Positions 8,419-16,278 of a stretch of DNA of 60,295 nt are shown one piece after another. The translations under genes were made by a program, and so were the position numbers. The stretch is taken from positions 1-60,295 of the forward strand of contig JNWL01000038.1 of NCBI GenBank assembly GCA_000716465.1, in the 5' to 3' direction. The DNA is from Streptomyces bikiniensis. GTDB lineage: Bacteria > Actinomycetota > Actinomycetes > Streptomycetales > Streptomycetaceae. Under the pieces are notes generated by a model. The model worked only from the letters and a program-made list of their open reading frames with translations, did no database searches and was not told the origin of the DNA. Positions within the stretch are counted from its first letter, which is position 1, and each line of letters starts with the position of its first letter.

Positions 8419-9264
8419 TCAGCCGTTCGCGAGCGCCCTCACGCGCGAGAGGTCCCCGTTGAAGCGGTTGTGGTCGCCGACCACCGGGCCGGTGGAGGTG
8501 TACTGCCACATCGTGTGGTACGGCCAGCCGGCCGGGAGTTCGCCCACGGAGGAGGCGTACCGCGCGATCCACAGCGGGTTGGTGGCGGCGAAGCCGGAGT
8601 GGTTGCCGGTGCACTGGGTCCACCAGCTCGTCGCCGTGTAGAGGACGGCGTCCCGCCCGGTCCGGGCCTTGTAGCGGTCCAGGAAGTCGCGGATCCAGGC
8701 CACCATCCCCGACTGGGTCTTGCCGTAGCAGGTCGCGCCGTACGGGTTCCACTCGATGTCGAGCACGCCCGGCAGGGTCCTGCCGTCCTTCGACCAGCCG
8801 CCGCCGTTGTCGACGAAGTAGTCGGCCTGGGCCGCGCCGCTCGCCGTGTCCGGGGTGGCGAAGTGGTACGCGCCCCGGATCATGCCGACGTCGTACGAGC
8901 CGTCGTACTGCTGCGCGAAGGAGGTGTTCTTGTAGTACGTGCCCTCCGTCGCCTTCACGTAGGCCCAGCGGACGCCGCTGTTCCACAGGGTGGTCCAGGC
9001 GACGTTCCCCTGGTGGCTGGAGACGTCCACGCCCTCCGTCTGGGCGGCCCGGACCGGGGCGCCGGTGGGCGCCGTCGTGCCGCGCCCGTCGTGTGCGAGG
9101 ACGCCCATGCCCATGTCGGCGGTGCCGCGGGCGGGCGTCTCCCGGGCGGCTGCGGCCGTGTCCGCGTCGGGAGCGGCTCCGGCGGAGCCGGCGAGGGGGA
9201 GGAGGAGGGCCAGGGCCGTCAGGGCGGCGCCGGCGAGGGTCGTTCCGGATCTGTGCACACGCAT
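8419..9264 (-). CDS. secreted GH25 muramidase (lysozyme)
   Basis: A 281-residue exported glycoside hydrolase family 25 protein. A signal peptide covers roughly residues 1-31, followed by a short Ala-rich spacer. The GH25 barrel starts at about residue 75 with GVDVSSHQG, which carries one catalytic-site Asp. The paired acidic residues are in VLDIEWNPYG, and the end of the domain has MWQYTSTGPV and DHNRFNGDL. It cleaves the MurNAc-GlcNAc bond of peptidoglycan. It has no extra wall-binding domain. It is divergent from the MarR regulator, which is a candidate controller. Confidence 0.92.
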   Translation of the reverse strand: MRVHRSGTTLAGAALTALALLLPLAGSAGAAPDADTAAAARETPARGTADMGMGVLAHDGRGTTAPTGAPVRAAQTEGVDVSSHQGNVAWTTLWNSGVRWAYVKATEGTYYKNTSFAQQYDGSYDVGMIRGAYHFATPDTASGAAQADYFVDNGGGWSKDGRTLPGVLDIEWNPYGATCYGKTQSGMVAWIRDFLDRYKARTGRDAVLYTATSWWTQCTGNHSGFAATNPLWIARYASSVGELPAGWPYHTMWQYTSTGPVVGDHNRFNGDLSRVRALANG

Positions 9265-9352
9265 GGCGTGCCTCCGAAAGGCTTGTGGAGAGAGGGGATG
9301 ACACGTCCTGTCGCGGACATGTCATTAGAGGCGGTGGAAGCGACGCTACGCA

Positions 9353-9400
9353 CGTAGACCCGCCCGTGGAAGGGGGCCCGGACACCGCCGTTGGTCTACG
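9353..9400. promoter_or_regulatory. inverted repeat between muramidase and MarR genes
   Basis: CGTAGACC at 9353-9360 is mirrored by GGTCTACG at 9393-9400, about 32 bp apart. The pair lies in the divergent region between the GH25 gene and the MarR gene. It could be a pair of regulator half-sites. The repeat is visible; the role is inferred. Confidence 0.4.
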
Positions 9401-9516
9401 CCTGCGAAATACTGGAAGAGCTGCGGAAACGACCGCGACGGGAAGAAACTTTCAGCGGCGGAAGGCCGCCGGTGTGGCGGGCTCACGCCACCGGGGAACA
9501 CGTGGGAGGCGCTGAC

Positions 9517-10293
9517 GTGCACGGAAGCGGTACGGGAAGCGGGCACGGGACCGCCCCACGGCCCCCCGGCGAGCCCGGAGCCGCCGCGCCCGCGCCCGAT
9601 GCGGCGGGGGCCGCTCCGCCCGCCCCCGGCGAGAACGAAGCGGCCCTGCCGACTCCGGCTCCGGCGCCTACTCCGACTTCGGCTCCGACTTCGGCTCCGG
9701 CTCCGGCTCCGACTTCGGCTCCGGGTCCGGCTTCAGCTCCGGGTCCGGCTTCGACTTCGGCTCCGGCTCTTACTCCGGCTCCGACTTCGGCTCCGGCTTC
9801 GACTTCGGCTCCGGGTCCGGGTCCGGCTCCCGGCGAGGCCGGAGCCGTGCCGTCCGCCCCCGTGGACCGGGAGTTCCTCGCCCTCGAACGCGAGCTGGCG
9901 GTCTTCCTGCGCCGCGCCCGTGCCCAGTCCGGTGAGATGGCCCGGGAGGTCCACCCCGAGCTGGAGCCCGCCGCCTACGGCCTCTTCGTGCGCCTCGACG
10001 ACGCCGGACCCCAGCGGGCCACCGAGCTCGCCGGGTACTTCGGCGTCGGCAAGGCGACCATGAGCCGCCAGCTCCGGGCCCTCGAAGACCTCGGGCTCGT
10101 CGCCCGCGACCCCGACCCCGCCGACGGCCGCGCCTCCCTCGTCCGCCTCACCGAGGAGGGCCGGAACCGCTTCCGCCGCGTCCGCGACGCCCGGCGCGAG
10201 CGCTACGTCCGCAAGCTCGCCGACTGGGACCGCGCGGAGGTCGCCGAGCTGGCCCGGCTCCTCAACCACTTCAACGTACGGTCCGAGGGCTGA
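9517..10293 (+). CDS. MarR family regulator with Ala/Pro/Ser/Thr-rich N-terminal tail
   Basis: A 258-residue protein. GTG 9517 is chosen because GGGAGG ends seven bases upstream; an earlier in-frame start at 9391 lacks a site. Residues about 1-110 are a disordered tail built from Ala-Pro, Thr-Ser-Ala-Pro and Gly-Pro repeats. The winged-helix DNA-binding domain starts near residue 118 (DREFLALERELAVFLR). Its recognition region is ATELAGYFGVGKATMSRQ, and its wing is DPDPADGRASLVRLT. MarR proteins are normally about 150 residues, so the tail is unusual. Its TGA and the opposite TGA of the phosphatase gene lie in one TGAGGCCTCA palindrome. Confidence 0.88.
   Translation: MHGSGTGSGHGTAPRPPGEPGAAAPAPDAAGAAPPAPGENEAALPTPAPAPTPTSAPTSAPAPAPTSAPGPASAPGPASTSAPALTPAPTSAPASTSAPGPGPAPGEAGAVPSAPVDREFLALERELAVFLRRARAQSGEMAREVHPELEPAAYGLFVRLDDAGPQRATELAGYFGVGKATMSRQLRALEDLGLVARDPDPADGRASLVRLTEEGRNRFRRVRDARRERYVRKLADWDRAEVAELARLLNHFNVRSEG
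9651..9832 (+). repeat. coding microsatellite in the MarR gene
   Basis: About 180 bp made of imperfect 6- and 12-bp units such as GGCTCC and GGCTCCGACTTC, in frame with the MarR gene and encoding its Ala-Pro-Thr-Ser tail. Unit copy number could vary by slippage while the frame stays open, because the units are multiples of three. Confidence 0.85.
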
Positions 10294-10297
10294 GGCC

Positions 10298-11131
10298 TCA
10301 GCCCCCCGGCGGCTCCGGCGGTTCCAGTGGCTCGGACGGCTCGGGAGGCTCCAGCTCCACGTACACCGCCGTCGCGTCGTCGTGCAGCTTCCAGCGCCGT
10401 ACGCCCCCCGCCTCCGCGTCCGCGAGCTCCCGCCCCCGCACCCGCCCGAGCAGCCCCGACGCGCCCTCCGCGCGCAGGACGCCGAGGCAGTCCGCCCAGT
10501 CGCCCGCGCCGAACAGGTCCACCCAGCGGCTCGCCCCGTCCGTGAGTGCGGCCAGGGCCCGGACCTCCGCGCGCGGGACCGCCCCGGTCACCGCGAGCCC
10601 CGCGACCGCCGGATCGGCCGCCGCGGTGAAGAAGCCGCCCTCCCGGTTCCGCAGCCGGTCCGTCGCCGCCACGGACCGCAGCACCTCCACCGGCACCCGG
10701 TCGAGCCGGTCGTCGAGGACCGCCCGCACCGCCCCGCCCGGCCCCTCCAGGAGGAGGACCGAGTCGGAGAGGACGAGGTACTCGACCGCCGCCCCGTCCC
10801 AGCGGGCGAGGACCACGGTTGCCTGAGGCGTACGTACGTGAGAAAGGTCACAGGTCCCCCGATGGGAGTCCGCGGTGCGCCGGATTGCCAGGGAGAGGAT
10901 CTCGGACAGGGAGACGTCCGGACGGGAAGCGGACAGTTCGGTCAAAGCCCCGCCGAGCCGGGCGGTGAACCACGGCACGCCGTGCACACAACCGTCATCA
11001 CCGGCGGGCGGCGTGACGCCGTCGAGGAGGACGACCGCCCCCCTGCCCTCCGCCGCGGACAGGACGGTGGTCGCCCAGTCCTCATTGGGGCGTTCGGGGC
11101 TGCCGGGGAGGGAGGCGACGTCGCTGCGCAT
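10298..11131 (-). CDS. PP2C-like protein phosphatase
   Basis: A 277-residue cytoplasmic protein resembling PPM/PP2C Ser/Thr phosphatases. Near the N-terminus is RPNEDWATT (the RxxxD-type metal site). AVVLLDGVT supplies the DG motif, VEYLVLSDSVLLL the central strand, RALAALTDGASRW the second DG, and HDDATAVYVEL the final DD motif. The C-terminus ends in Glu-Pro repeats. ATG 11131 is the first start matching the family. It diverges from the conservon, whose sensor component may signal through phosphorylation, but a functional link is only suggested by position. Confidence 0.85.
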   Translation of the reverse strand: MRSDVASLPGSPERPNEDWATTVLSAAEGRGAVVLLDGVTPPAGDDGCVHGVPWFTARLGGALTELSASRPDVSLSEILSLAIRRTADSHRGTCDLSHVRTPQATVVLARWDGAAVEYLVLSDSVLLLEGPGGAVRAVLDDRLDRVPVEVLRSVAATDRLRNREGGFFTAAADPAVAGLAVTGAVPRAEVRALAALTDGASRWVDLFGAGDWADCLGVLRAEGASGLLGRVRGRELADAEAGGVRRWKLHDDATAVYVELEPPEPSEPLEPPEPPGG

Positions 11132-11502
11132 GGAGCCCAGTGTGCCCGGCCCCGCGCCCGCCCCCGGCGGGCCCTTCACCGGACCTGCGAATGACGGGAA
11201 AAGGCCTGTACCAACGCGGCGGGTGCGGCGGGAGGGGCGGAACGGGCGCCCCCGCGGAGCTGCGGGCGGGCATCCTGCCAAAGGCCGCGCGGAAGATCCA
11301 ACCGGGGCCGTTCCCGGGCCCCCGGACCCGGCCCGGCGAAGTTGTTCGCCAACTCCGGAGTGTTGTTCACTCGTTCGGGTGGCGGAGCGGCCGATGCCCG
11401 TCCCCTTCCCGGAAGCGCTGGAATGGTCGGAAGCCGTATCGGGGGTGGGGGCGCTCCATGTGACCGGCCGTCACCTCTGCTTTGTGGGTGGACGAGTCAA
11501 GA
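11132..11502. promoter_or_regulatory. divergent promoter region of the phosphatase gene and conservon
   Basis: About 370 bp without a gene. It holds a short hairpin-like GTTGTTCGCCAAC near 11341 and AT-richer DNA around 11340-11390 (GTGTTGTTCACTCG) that may contain the conservon promoter. I cannot assign exact -35/-10 hexamers. Confidence 0.4.
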
Positions 11503-14500
11503 ATGCGAGCACCGGTGCAGATGAAGCGGCCTCGGAGCAAGAACGGCACGCGGAGCCAGAACCCCGGTGTCCCGCCGGCCCCGGGCGGCGCCGCCACGGC
11601 CCCCGCCGGAGGCCCGGCCGCCGACCATGCCCAGGCCCACATCCAGGCCCCGACGCGGCCCGCCACGTCCACCGCGCCCGCCACCCCGACGCAGCCCACC
11701 GCCCCCGCGCAGCCCGCCGCCCCCGCCGGCCGTTCCAAGCGGGTCCGCAACCGCCTCGTCGCCGGCGTCGCCCTCGTGGGCGTCACCGTCCTCGCCGCCG
11801 GCGCCCCCGCGATCCTCACCGCCTCCGCCGAGCTGACCGACTCCCAGCGCCTGGTCACCCTCGCCGAACTCGACCGCCAGGCCGTCACCCTCGCCCACTC
11901 CCTCGCCGACGAGCGCGACGAGGTCGTCGCGTACATCGCCGCGGGCCGTGACGCCCAGACCGGCGACGCCAAGAAGAAGCGCCAGGTCACCACCGTGCGC
12001 TCCACCCGCGTCGACCGGCAGATCGACGAGATCCGCCCCGCCGCCTCCACGGAGCTCCGCCGCGACCTCGCCGGCGTCCCCTCCGTCCGCCGCACCGCCC
12101 TCACCGGCGAGGGCACCGCCCTGGAGGCCCACAAGGCCTACTCGGACGTCATCGACAAGCTCCAGGCCCTCGCCGACGAACTGGCCGACCGGACCCCGGC
12201 CCGCGCCGCCGACGCCTCCCTCACCGAGGCCACCCGCGCCCCCGCCGCCCTCGGCCGCGCCGTCGAACAGGCCTCCGCCACCCGCGGCCTGCTCCTCGCC
12301 GCGCTCGCCGTGCCGCAGCCCGAGCCCACCGGCGACTTCCGCTACGACGACACGACCGGCACCTACGTCCCCGAGGAGCCGAAGGGCGCGGCGGAGGCGA
12401 ACCGGACCCGCGACCGCCTCGCCGCCGCCGCCCAGCAGGCCCGCGTCCGCGAACTCGCCGCCCTCGGCGACTTCGACCAGGCCGCCGGCGCCACCGCCCG
12501 CGACTCGCTCGCCGGCACCGTCGCCGGACCCGACGTCAAGAGCGCCGAGCGCTCCCTCGCCTCCCTCACCGACCAGCCCCGGCTGACCGAGGCCGAGCGC
12601 AGGACCGACCCGGCCGCCCTGGAGGCCGCCCTCTCCGCCCGCATCGAGCAGATGCGCGGCGTCGAGTCCACCCTCGCCGCCCAGCGCGTCGAACGCCTCT
12701 CCGCGCTCCGCGACGACGACGTCACCGCCCTCGAACTGCGCCTCGCCTTCCTCGGCGGCTGCCTCCTCTTCGCCGTCGGCGTCTCCACCTACGTCGCCCG
12801 CACCCTCACCCGGCCGCTCGCCGTGCTCCGCATCGGCGCCGCCCGGCTCGCCGCCGCCCCCGAGCCGCACACCGAGGAGCCGGTCCGCTTCACCGGCCGC
12901 AACGACGAGTTCGCGCAGGCCGTCCGCTCCCTCAACACCCTGCACGGCAGGCTCGCCGACCTCGCCGCGCGCACCGGCCACCTCACCGCCGAGCGAACCG
13001 ACCTGGCCGCCGACAAGGAGGCCCTCGCCGCCGAACTGGCCACCCAGCGCGCCGAACTCCAGGGGCAGGTCGCCCTCCTCACCGCCGAACTCGAAAAGCT
13101 CCGCGGCACCGTCCGGCACACCTTCGTCAACCTCTCCCTGCGCAACCTCGGCCTGGTCGAACGCCAGCTCGGCGTCATCGAGAAGCTGGAGGAGCGCGAA
13201 CAGGACCCGGACCGGCTCGGCACCCTCTTCAAGCTCGACCACATGGCGACCGTCATGCGCCGCCACAGCGAGAACCTCCTCGTCCTCGCCGGCCACGAGC
13301 ACGTCCACGGCCACGCCGGGGCCGTCCCCCTGGTCGACGTGCTGCGCGCCGCCGTCAGCGAGATCGAGCGGTACGAGCGGGTCACCATCCAGTCCCTGCC
13401 GCCGCACGCCCAGGTCGCCGGCTTCGCCGCGGACGACCTGAGCCACCTGGTCGCGGAACTCCTGGAGAACGCCACCTCCTTCTCGCCGCCCGACGCCGAG
13501 GTCCAGCTCTCCGGCTGGCTCCTGGAGACCGGCGAGGTGATGCTCTCCGTCCAGGACTCGGGCATCGGCATGACCCCCGCCCGCTCCGCCGAGCTGAACG
13601 CGCGCCTGGCCGAGGCCGACCCGGACGCCTTCGAGGGCGAGGGGCTCGGCATGCGGGTCGTCGCCCTGCTCGCCGCCCGCCACGGCGTCCGCGTCGAGCT
13701 GCGCGAGCAGCAGCCGGGCGGCACGGCGGCCGTCGTGGTCCTGCCGCTGCCCCTGCTGCCCACCACCCCGCCGGCGGCCGTGACGGAGCCCGTACGGGTC
13801 GCGGGCACGGCCCCCGTGATCCAGCTGCCCGGCTCGGTCGCGGAGGCCAACTCCAACACCCTGCCGTCCCGCACCCGCGACCCCCTGGTGGAGGCGGCGG
13901 AACGCGCGTTCGCGGAGGCGGAGCCCGCCGGGGGGCGGCCGGAGGAGCCGCACGGGCCGGAGGGCGCGCCGGAGGAGCCGTACGAGCCGGAGGCCGTCTC
14001 CGAGGACCCGTACGACCCGGAACCGCGCCGGACGGCGGAGGAGCCGTACGCCTCCGAACCGGAGCCCGCGCCCTCGGAGCCGTACGAAGGCGAAGGGGTC
14101 CACGCCCCGGAGTCCGTCTCCGAGACCACGCTCCAGGTCCGGCTGCCCGTCCCGCCGCCGGAGCCGGACGCCCACGAGCGCGCCGCCGACGAGGGCCCGG
14201 ACGCCGCCCACCCCGCTTCCGCTCCGGCCCCCGCCCCCGAACCGCCCCTCGACCCGTCGGTTCCCGGGCCGCGCCCCGCGCAGTGGGAGCGGGTCACCGA
14301 CAAGGGCCTGCCCAAGCGCACCCCCCAGGTGGTGCGCCAGGCCGGACCCGCCGCCGCGCCCCGCAAGGGCGGCGTGGACGCCGAGGCCCTGCGCCGCAGG
14401 CTCGGCGGCTTCCACCGGGGCGCCGAGGCCGGCCGCCGCGACGTGGAGGCGGAGATGGACACGCGGGGAACGACCGCGCGGGGAACGGACACGGCGGGGA

Positions 14501-14568
14501 TAGCGAACGCAAGGACTGCACGTACAGAGGAGAAGACGGGGGACACAGTCGAGGAGGCACGCAGTTGA
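11503..14568 (+). CDS. cvnA: conservon CvnA: nitrate-sensing-domain histidine-kinase-like protein
   Basis: A protein of about 1020 residues, the membrane sensor of a Streptomyces conservon. A Pro/Ala-rich cytosolic N-terminus precedes membrane segment 1 (about residues 85-105). A large extracytoplasmic nitrate/nitrite-sensing-type domain follows, then membrane segment 2 (about 410-430), a HAMP region beginning with ARTLTRPL, a coiled coil, and an HATPase_c domain with the N-box ELLENATSFSP and G-boxes DSGIGM and GLGMRVVALLAARHG. No normal phospho-acceptor His box is evident. A roughly 280-residue acidic Pro/Glu/Tyr-rich tail follows. Start uncertain: 11503, 11521 and an upstream TTG are all possible. 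It overlaps cvnB. Confidence 0.93.
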   Translation: MRAPVQMKRPRSKNGTRSQNPGVPPAPGGAATAPAGGPAADHAQAHIQAPTRPATSTAPATPTQPTAPAQPAAPAGRSKRVRNRLVAGVALVGVTVLAAGAPAILTASAELTDSQRLVTLAELDRQAVTLAHSLADERDEVVAYIAAGRDAQTGDAKKKRQVTTVRSTRVDRQIDEIRPAASTELRRDLAGVPSVRRTALTGEGTALEAHKAYSDVIDKLQALADELADRTPARAADASLTEATRAPAALGRAVEQASATRGLLLAALAVPQPEPTGDFRYDDTTGTYVPEEPKGAAEANRTRDRLAAAAQQARVRELAALGDFDQAAGATARDSLAGTVAGPDVKSAERSLASLTDQPRLTEAERRTDPAALEAALSARIEQMRGVESTLAAQRVERLSALRDDDVTALELRLAFLGGCLLFAVGVSTYVARTLTRPLAVLRIGAARLAAAPEPHTEEPVRFTGRNDEFAQAVRSLNTLHGRLADLAARTGHLTAERTDLAADKEALAAELATQRAELQGQVALLTAELEKLRGTVRHTFVNLSLRNLGLVERQLGVIEKLEEREQDPDRLGTLFKLDHMATVMRRHSENLLVLAGHEHVHGHAGAVPLVDVLRAAVSEIERYERVTIQSLPPHAQVAGFAADDLSHLVAELLENATSFSPPDAEVQLSGWLLETGEVMLSVQDSGIGMTPARSAELNARLAEADPDAFEGEGLGMRVVALLAARHGVRVELREQQPGGTAAVVVLPLPLLPTTPPAAVTEPVRVAGTAPVIQLPGSVAEANSNTLPSRTRDPLVEAAERAFAEAEPAGGRPEEPHGPEGAPEEPYEPEAVSEDPYDPEPRRTAEEPYASEPEPAPSEPYEGEGVHAPESVSETTLQVRLPVPPPEPDAHERAADEGPDAAHPASAPAPAPEPPLDPSVPGPRPAQWERVTDKGLPKRTPQVVRQAGPAAAPRKGGVDAEALRRRLGGFHRGAEAGRRDVEAEMDTRGTTARGTDTAGIANARTARTEEKTGDTVEEARS

Positions 14569-15056
14569 CCGCGACGGGAACGTTCGGACTGAGTACGGAA
14601 GCCCGCAACCTGCAATGGCTGCTGGGGAACCTGGTCGAGGAGGTGCCGGGGGTCCGCTCGGTGGCCGTCGTGTCCTCGGACGGCCTGATGCTGCTGTCCT
14701 CGGACCCGGAGCCCCCGCAGGGCGCCGCGTCCGCCGAGGAGCCCGGCGCTCCCCGGGGCCCGCGAGGCTCCAGCGCCGACCTGGCCACCATCGTCTCCGG
14801 CATCGGCAGCCTGACCGTCGGCGCCGCGCGCCTGATGGACGGCGGCGGGGTCAAGCAGACCATGGTGGCGATGGACGAGGGCAGCGTCTTCGTCATGTCG
14901 ATCAGCGACGGCTCGCTGCTCGGCGTGCACGCCACGCCCGACTGCGACATGAGCGTCGTGGCGTACCACATGGCGCTCTTCGTGGGCCGCGCCGGCCACG
15001 TGCTCACCCCCGAGGTCCGCAGCGAGCTGCGCAAGTCGCTGGAGGGCCCCCGGTGA
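14565..15056 (+). CDS. cvnB: conservon CvnB: roadblock/LC7 protein
   Basis: A 163-residue roadblock/LC7 domain protein, thought to sit between CvnA and the CvnD GTPase in a G-protein-like membrane complex. Family hallmarks are FGLSTEARNLQWLLGNLV, VAVVSSDGLMLLSSD and MSVVAYHMALFVGRAGHVLTP. The start is TTG 14565, overlapping the cvnA stop as TTGA, with GAGGAGG upstream; this implies translational coupling. A Pro/Ala-rich loop at about residues 50-65 is longer than in many homologues. Confidence 0.95.
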   Translation: MTATGTFGLSTEARNLQWLLGNLVEEVPGVRSVAVVSSDGLMLLSSDPEPPQGAASAEEPGAPRGPRGSSADLATIVSGIGSLTVGAARLMDGGGVKQTMVAMDEGSVFVMSISDGSLLGVHATPDCDMSVVAYHMALFVGRAGHVLTPEVRSELRKSLEGPR

Positions 15057-15493
15057 CGGCCGTGTCCTCGACGGCCTCGGTGTCCTCGCTTCCGCACGCC
15101 TTCAAGCTGCCGGTACGGGGGGAGGGGCGCCGCCCCGCGCGCGTGCGCCCGTACTCGCTGACCGGCGGCCGGACCCGCTTCGGCCACGTGCTGCTCGTGG
15201 AGACCTTCGTGGCGGCGCTCGAAGCGCCCGCCGCCCGCAAGGTCCTGACGGACGGCGGGACCGGCGCGCGCGGCCTGATGCCGGAGATGCGGGCCATCGT
15301 CGAGATCTGCCGCCGGATGCGGACGGTGGCGGAGATCTCGGCGCTTCTGAAGATGCCGTTGGGGGTCGTCCGGGTGCTGCTCAGCGACCTGGCCGACCAG
15401 GGAAAGATCCGTGTGTACGGGACCGGTCACGGCACCGGCCAGCCCGACCGCGCGCTCCTCGAAAGGGTGCTGAGTGGACTCCGCCGTCTCTGA
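15053..15493 (+). CDS. cvnC: conservon CvnC: DUF742 protein
   Basis: A 146-residue DUF742 protein. Residues about 25-35 carry RVRPYSLTGGRT, the family signature. The second half is helix-turn-helix-like (EMRAIVEICRRMRTVAEIS followed by LKMPLGVVRVLLSDLADQG). The start GTG 15053 overlaps the cvnB stop as GTGA. In conservons this protein bridges the roadblock protein and GTPase; its exact role is not settled. A non-family insert of basic residues lies near residue 20. Confidence 0.95.
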   Translation: MTAVSSTASVSSLPHAFKLPVRGEGRRPARVRPYSLTGGRTRFGHVLLVETFVAALEAPAARKVLTDGGTGARGLMPEMRAIVEICRRMRTVAEISALLKMPLGVVRVLLSDLADQGKIRVYGTGHGTGQPDRALLERVLSGLRRL

Positions 15494-16238
15494 CGCCGCC
15501 GCCGTCTCCGGAACCACTTCCGGAACCGCCTCCGGAACCACTTCCGGAACAGCCTCCGGCACCGTAGCCGAAGCCGTCCCCGAATCACCGGCGGCCGTCG
15601 GCATCCCCGCCCAGCCCCGCCCCGGCCCCTCCGATCCTCTCGAACGGGAAGCCGAGGACGGCGCGCAGGACTGGCAGCTCGACCACAGCAAGGCCCCCAC
15701 GGCGACGAAGATCGTCGTCGCGGGCGGCTTCGGCGTCGGCAAGACCACCTTCGTCCGCGCGGTCTCGGAGATCACCCCGCTCCAGACCGAGGCCCTGATG
15801 ACCCGGGCGAGCGAGGACACCGACGACCTCACCGCCACGCCGGACAAGCTCACCACCACGGTGGCGATGGACTTCGGCCGGATCACGCTCGACGACGACC
15901 TGGTGCTCTACGTCTTCGGCACGCCGGGACAGCAGCGCTTCTGGTTCATGTGGGACGACCTGGTGCGCGGCGCGATCGGGGCGATCGTGCTCGCCGACAC
16001 CCGGCGCCTCACCGACTGCTTCCCGGCCCTCGACTACTTCGAGAGCTGCGGACTCCCGTACATCGTGGCGGTCAACCACTTCGAGGGCAGCGAGCTGTTC
16101 GAGACGGAGGACGTCAGGGAGGCGCTGACCGTGCCCCCGCACGTCCCCGTGGTGATCATGGACGCGCGCAAGCGCTACAGCGTGGTCGAGACCCTGCTGG
16201 CCATGGTCGCGCACGCCCTGGAAGCCACCCCCGAATAG
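15474..16238 (+). CDS. cvnD: conservon CvnD: small GTPase-like ATP/GTP-binding protein
   Basis: A 254-residue Ras/MglA-like GTPase. The P-loop GGFGVGKT is at residues 84-91. The switch/G3 region is YVFGTPGQQRFWFMW. G4 appears as VAVNHFEG, where the canonical NKxD is changed to NHFE, as is usual in this family. Residues 1-60 are a low-complexity Thr/Ser/Gly/Ala repeat (TTSGTASG units) absent from most CvnD proteins. GTG 15474 lies 20 bp inside the cvnC end, so the two genes overlap. It probably acts at the membrane with CvnA-C. Confidence 0.95.
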   Translation: MDSAVSDAAAVSGTTSGTASGTTSGTASGTVAEAVPESPAAVGIPAQPRPGPSDPLEREAEDGAQDWQLDHSKAPTATKIVVAGGFGVGKTTFVRAVSEITPLQTEALMTRASEDTDDLTATPDKLTTTVAMDFGRITLDDDLVLYVFGTPGQQRFWFMWDDLVRGAIGAIVLADTRRLTDCFPALDYFESCGLPYIVAVNHFEGSELFETEDVREALTVPPHVPVVIMDARKRYSVVETLLAMVAHALEATPE

Positions 16239-16278
16239 CCCCGCCCCCCTCACTTACGCCACGCCAGGAGCACCACCC

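Noticed and set aside
9651..9832. Possible CRISPR-like array
   Set aside because: Units are 6-12 bp without unique spacers and are in-frame coding repeats.
11497..14415. 972-codon frame antisense to cvnA
   Set aside because: Gly/Val/Asp-rich shadow frame; cvnA has HATPase and membrane segments and overlaps cvnB correctly.
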